Source of the DNA: an uncultured Eubacteriales bacterium
Lineage (GTDB): Bacteria; Bacillota; Clostridia; Oscillospirales; CAG-272
Reading direction: 5' to 3'
DNA: 22,768 nucleotides
Assembly (NCBI GenBank): GCA_934394585.1
Contig: CAKRQU010000026.1
Coordinates: 1 to 22,768 of the forward strand
The notes beneath the pieces were generated by a model. The model saw only the letters and a list, made by a program, of their open reading frames with translations, was not told the origin of the DNA and did not search any database. The translations under genes and the position numbers were made by a program. This document shows positions 22,081 through 22,768 of the stretch, in pieces (positions within the stretch are counted from its first letter, which is position 1; each line of letters opens with the position of its first letter).

Positions 22081-22128
22081 ATAAGTGTAACATGTAAAAT
22101 CAAATGCAACATAAAGGAAGGTATTATC

Positions 22129-22449
22129 ATGCTGACAAAAGAAGAACTGCCTGCCTGCCCCGTGGCAACAACGGTACAACTCATCGGGAGCAAATGGAAG
22201 CTGCTCATTATCCGCAACCTGCGTGCCCGCCCGTGGAGATTCAACGAACTTCGCAAAGATCTCGAAGGCATCAGCCAGAAGGTACTGACCGACAGCCTGC
22301 GCGAAATGGAGGCGGACGGGATCATCACGAGAACCGTTTACCCCGAAGTCCCGCCGCGCGTGGAATACGCGCTCTCTCCGCTTGGAGAGTCGCTTGGTCC
22401 CATCCTTGATGCTATGGCAAGGTGGGGGACGGATTATAAAAATATGTAG
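22129..22449 (+). CDS. HxlR-family winged-helix regulator
   Basis: This 106-residue protein is a typical HxlR-type MarR-like repressor or activator. CPV at 10-12 contains the conserved N-terminal Cys10 that senses thiol-reactive compounds in many members. IGSKWKLLIIRNL (19-31), FNELRKDLEGISQKVLTDSLREME (38-61) and the wing DGIITRTVYPEVPPRVEY (63-80) form the winged helix. The ATG at 22129 follows AAGGAAGG; an upstream frame from 22066 would start before the promoter's -10 region. It is transcribed away from the SnoaL operon and probably controls it in response to electrophiles or redox stress. Confidence 0.95.
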   Translation: MLTKEELPACPVATTVQLIGSKWKLLIIRNLRARPWRFNELRKDLEGISQKVLTDSLREMEADGIITRTVYPEVPPRVEYALSPLGESLGPILDAMARWGTDYKNM

Positions 22450-22463
22450 TGGGAGGACTCGCC

Positions 22464-22678
22464 ATGCCATACGACAAAGAGACGCGGGATACAATTCAGG
22501 CGTACTATGAAACACACGATTTTACCGGAAATATCCCTGCCTTTGATGACAAAAAATATACGCCCGCACAACTAAGAAAATTGCGGAGGCGCTCGGCTAT
22601 AAGACGCACAGCGCCGTGACCAAACGCCTGCAAGCTATGCGGGAGCAATTTGAAATGTATATAAAAGAACAAGGATAA
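22464..22678 (+). pseudogene. Small helix-turn-helix-like gene, frameshifted
   Basis: A frame from ATG 22464 (GGGAGG ahead of it) encodes MPYDKETRDTIQAYYE and continues to PAQL. It then runs out of phase and stops at 22617-22619. Reading on in another frame gives TKKIAEALGYKTHSAVTKRL, a helix-turn-helix-like stretch, which ends at 22678 in KEQG and a stop. Both parts join at CAACTAAG near 22569-22576. Restoring one ACTA unit there would give a continuous reading frame of about 71 residues with ...PAQLTKKIAEALGYK. It is thus likely a recent 4-bp slippage deletion or a sequencing error. The original family is unknown. Confidence 0.6.
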
Positions 22679-22712
22679 GATATCGACAAATCGGAATTTG
22701 CAGGTGTGATTG

Positions 22713-22768
22713 ATGAGAATTGCAGAAGTTACAGAAAACAAAAAACAATATCTTGATTTGCTCCTATT
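22713..22768 (+). CDS. GNAT-family acetyltransferase, N-terminus only
   Basis: A reading frame starts at ATG 22713 behind AGGTG and is open to the window edge, giving MRIAEVTENKKQYLDLLL. This start (MxIxEVTxxKKQYLDLLL) is the usual N-terminus of a group of Firmicute GNAT acetyltransferases that continue with ADEQE and a short alpha/beta domain. Only 18 residues can be read, so the acetyl-CoA site is not visible. Confidence 0.6.
   Translation, partial: MRIAEVTENKKQYLDLLL

Noticed and set aside
22505..22741. 78-codon minus-strand frame at the right edge
   Set aside because: It lies antisense to the frameshifted gene and the acetyltransferase start, and shows no ribosome binding site or motif.

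Overview
The window reads as a chromosomal segment of an anaerobic Firmicute, probably a gut member of the class Clostridia. Pointers are AsnA, a flavin-dependent thymidylate synthase, an OadB-type membrane protein, heterodimeric ABC exporters, a class M sirtuin with its macrodomain partner, strong AGGAGG ribosome binding sites and near-consensus sigma-70 promoters. No rRNA, CRISPR array or complete transposase is present. Identifications rest on motifs read by eye; no database search was possible.

Layout. (1) 1-360: a tRNA-Pro(UGG) on the minus strand. Its leader holds a perfect-consensus promoter, a 15-bp hairpin and a decayed 5' half of a second tRNA-Pro. (2) 362-2643, minus: a TagA/WecG-type glycosyltransferase, thyX and a DUF4886 SGNH-like hydrolase, tightly packed. 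(3) 2742-7690, plus: a metallo-beta-lactamase-fold hydrolase, divergent glutamyl- and methionyl-tRNA synthetases, and a Cys-rich LUD-domain protein. (4) 7714-8135: a roughly 283-bp deletion derivative of an IS3-family (IS150-like) element, followed by a run of four hairpins. (5) 8140-9583, minus: an orphan OadB-like Na+-translocating decarboxylase beta subunit plus a 45-residue membrane peptide. They lie behind what looks like a yybP-ykoY (manganese) riboswitch with a terminator. (6) 9624-10731, plus: asnA as a single gene. (7) 10754-14550, plus: a NatAB/YhaQP-like ABC exporter in an operon with an ECF sigma factor that carries a C-terminal extension of about 340 residues. (8) 14655-18413, plus: a heterodimeric ABC exporter and a small DUF4177-like protein.

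(9) 18500-22768 looks like accessory DNA. It starts at minus-strand terminators and the 3' end of an otherwise missing tRNA gene, which is what an integration boundary looks like. A minus-strand operon follows: a tandem SnoaL/NTF2 protein, an FMN-barrel/ferredoxin fusion, a zinc-type ADP-ribosyl hydrolase macrodomain and a SirTM-class sirtuin. An HxlR regulator is transcribed divergently. After it come a frameshifted small gene and the start of a GNAT acetyltransferase that runs off the window.

How the parts work together. Macrodomain and SirTM form a reversible protein ADP-ribosylation pair, but the usual lipoylated carrier (GcvH-L) and its ligase are not next to them; redox-type proteins and an HxlR regulator are there instead. 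The OadB locus has no carboxyltransferase or biotin subunit, and its leader suggests metal-responsive control, so it may act in ion homeostasis. The sigma factor probably controls the neighbouring exporters. These three are the strongest candidates for undescribed biology here.
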